A stretch of 64,000 nt of DNA from an uncultured Pelagibacteraceae bacterium (lineage in GTDB: Bacteria; Pseudomonadota; Alphaproteobacteria; Pelagibacterales; Pelagibacteraceae): the NCBI GenBank assembly GCA_902558835.1, contig CACEFK010000005.1, positions 1 through 64,000 on the forward strand, written 5' to 3'. Position numbers and translations under genes: made by a program. Each line of letters opens with the position of its first letter. Position 1 is the stretch's first letter. Under the pieces are notes generated by a model, which was given only the letters and a program-made list of their open reading frames with translations, was not told the origin of the DNA and did not search any database. This document shows positions 62,681-64,000 of the stretch, one piece after another.

Positions 62681-64000
62681 ATGATAAACAAAGATTATTT
62701 AAAAAATCTAAATGATGCTCAAAAAGAAGCTGTATTACACATGGAAGGTCCACTTCTTATTGTTGCTGGAGCTGGTTCAGGTAAAACAAAAGTTTTAACC
62801 TCTAGAATAGCTAATATTATTAAAGAAAAGAAAGCTTTTCCTAATCAAATATTGGCAGTTACCTTTACAAATAAAGCTGCAAAAGAAATGCAGACTAGGG
62901 TTGGTAATATTTTGGGATCTGCAGCTGTAGGACTTTCTTGGCTTGGAACGTTTCATTCTATTTGTGCAAAATTATTAAGAAAGCACGCTTCTGCTGCAAA
63001 TCTTAATTATAATTTTACAATTATAGATACTGATGATCAAATAAGACTCGTTAAAAATATTTGTAAATCTGAAAATATTGACATCAAACAATTATCTCCA
63101 AAGTTTATTCTGGCAATTATAGATAGATGGAAAAATAAAGGATATTATCCTGGCGAGGTTAAAATTAATAGTAAAGACATTTATGAAAAAACAATTTTGC
63201 CTCTTTACAAAATTTATCAACAAAAACTTACTGATTTAAATTCATGTGACTTTGGTGATTTGATACTTCACACAGTAAAAATATTAGAACACAATCAGGA
63301 TATAAGAGAAATTTATTCTAAAAATTTCAAGTATATTTTAGTAGATGAGTACCAAGACACAAATTTTATTCAAAGTAAATGGCTCAATCTCTTGTCAGAA
63401 CGAAATAAAAATATTTGTTGTGTTGGAGATGATGACCAATCAATTTATAGTTGGAGAGGTGCAGAAATAAAAAATTTTTTAGAATTTGATCAAGTTTATG
63501 AGAATACAAAAGTAATCAGATTAGAACAAAATTATAGATCCTCACAAAATATCTTATCTGTAGCTTCAAATCTTATTTCGAATAATCAAAATAGAGTTGG
63601 AAAAACATTAATTACTACTATGGAAGAAGGGGACCTGGTCAAATTAAATTGCTATAAAAATGGTAAAGATGAGGCGATTGGAATTTCAGATGAAATAGAA
63701 AAAAAAATTAAGAAAAAATTTTCTTACAACAATATTGCAATACTTGTTAGGGCTATTTTCCAAACAAGAGAGTTCGAAGAGCGTTTTTTAAAAATTGGTT
63801 TGCCATATAGAATATTGGGTGGGACAAAGTTTTATGAGAGAGCTGAAATAAAAGACTGTGTAGCATATCTGAGATTAATTTTTCAAGAAAAGGATGATCT
63901 TGCATTTGAAAGAATTGTAAATAATCCAAAAAGATCTATAGGTGACAGTACACTAAAAAATATTCACGAATTTGCAAAAAAAAATAGTTTAAATTTAGAG
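62681..64000 (+). CDS. uvrD: UvrD/PcrA-type ATP-dependent DNA helicase (partial, 3' end outside window)
   Basis: The first 440 codons of a superfamily 1A 3'-5' helicase used in nucleotide excision and mismatch repair. Motif I is LIVAGAGSGKTKVLTSRI near residue 24, motif Ia AVTFTNKAAKEM near 60, motif II VDEYQDTNFIQSKWL near 222, motif III GDDDQSIYSWRGAEI near 250, and RLEQNYRSSQNIL near 283. The opening YLKNLNDAQKEAVLHMEGP is typical of UvrD/PcrA. Rep is the main alternative. The frame stays open at the window end. No SOS box is seen in the 25-bp spacer before it. Confidence 0.93.
   Translation, partial: MINKDYLKNLNDAQKEAVLHMEGPLLIVAGAGSGKTKVLTSRIANIIKEKKAFPNQILAVTFTNKAAKEMQTRVGNILGSAAVGLSWLGTFHSICAKLLRKHASAANLNYNFTIIDTDDQIRLVKNICKSENIDIKQLSPKFILAIIDRWKNKGYYPGEVKINSKDIYEKTILPLYKIYQQKLTDLNSCDFGDLILHTVKILEHNQDIREIYSKNFKYILVDEYQDTNFIQSKWLNLLSERNKNICCVGDDDQSIYSWRGAEIKNFLEFDQVYENTKVIRLEQNYRSSQNILSVASNLISNNQNRVGKTLITTMEEGDLVKLNCYKNGKDEAIGISDEIEKKIKKKFSYNNIAILVRAIFQTREFEERFLKIGLPYRILGGTKFYERAEIKDCVAYLRLIFQEKDDLAFERIVNNPKRSIGDSTLKNIHEFAKKNSLNLE

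Noticed and set aside
1-64000. CRISPR arrays, insertion sequences, prophage or integrative elements
   Set aside because: No regularly spaced repeats, transposase or integrase genes, or flanking repeats were seen; gene packing and composition are uniform.

Overview
The window looks like a streamlined marine alphaproteobacterium of the SAR11 clade (Candidatus Pelagibacter type). The basis is the very AT-rich sequence, very short intergenic spaces with many 1-11 nt gene overlaps, a proteorhodopsin with a Gln at the spectral tuning position, a tandem glycine riboswitch in front of gcvTHP, an alphaproteobacterial direct-repeat SOS box in front of umuDC, and alphaproteobacterial DksA and Icd types. 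I see no insertion sequence, prophage, integrase, CRISPR array or rRNA. There is one tRNA, and no stretch above about 300 bases lacks a gene. The first and last genes (formate dehydrogenase alpha subunit and a UvrD-type helicase) run off the window.

Layout. 1-3.8 kb: formate dehydrogenase and SelO. 3.8-11.1 kb: a TPR/2OG-oxygenase pair, a FAD amine oxidase, TspO, and a lipid-modification cluster (SDR, DUF3833 lipoprotein, cyclopropane-type methyltransferase, DUF1365, FAD oxidoreductase). 11.1-15.6 kb: glycine cleavage operon gcvT-gcvH-gcvP behind its riboswitch. 15.6-21.9 kb: EamA permease, 5-oxoprolinase pxpBC and divergent pxpA, a TPR protein, a TerC-like membrane protein, panB, glyoxalase, sulfotransferase. 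21.9-28 kb: guaB - TPR gene with a frameshifted start - guaA, then rlmE, a glycosyltransferase and pssA/psd. 28-36.5 kb: icd, alaS, recA, a TolC-like protein, glycerate kinase and small enzymes. 36.5-38.3 kb: SOS-controlled umuDC. 38.3-45.4 kb: a six-gene operon of mostly exported proteins (DUF1800, DUF1501, two serine hydrolases, two polysaccharide-lyase-like proteins). 45.5-48.6 kb: two lipid-linked-sugar type glycosyltransferases, dksA and two mini-ORFs. 48.6-52.5 kb: GST, ferredoxin reductase, ferredoxin, membrane desaturase and proteorhodopsin. 52.7-64 kb: prpE, an SMR transporter, dihydroorotase, ygfZ, a 53-aa membrane protein, tRNA-Leu(GAG), nadA/nadC, a MazG-like protein, fumC, an AsmA-like protein and the UvrD-type helicase.

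How parts work together. Glycine oxidation is controlled by an RNA switch whose inter-aptamer linker is perfectly complementary to the gcvT start region. Phospholipid synthesis (pssA/psd), a fatty-acid methylation/oxidation cluster and a desaturase with its own ferredoxin/reductase chain all act on membrane lipids. recA and umuDC share an SOS operator of the GAAC-N7-GAAC class.

The most unusual items are the gcvT start-codon-sequestering linker, an IMP dehydrogenase without its CBS module, the frameshifted start of the gene between guaB and guaA, the exported six-gene operon with two internal tandem paralogue pairs, and palindromic elements at the proteorhodopsin and desaturase promoters.
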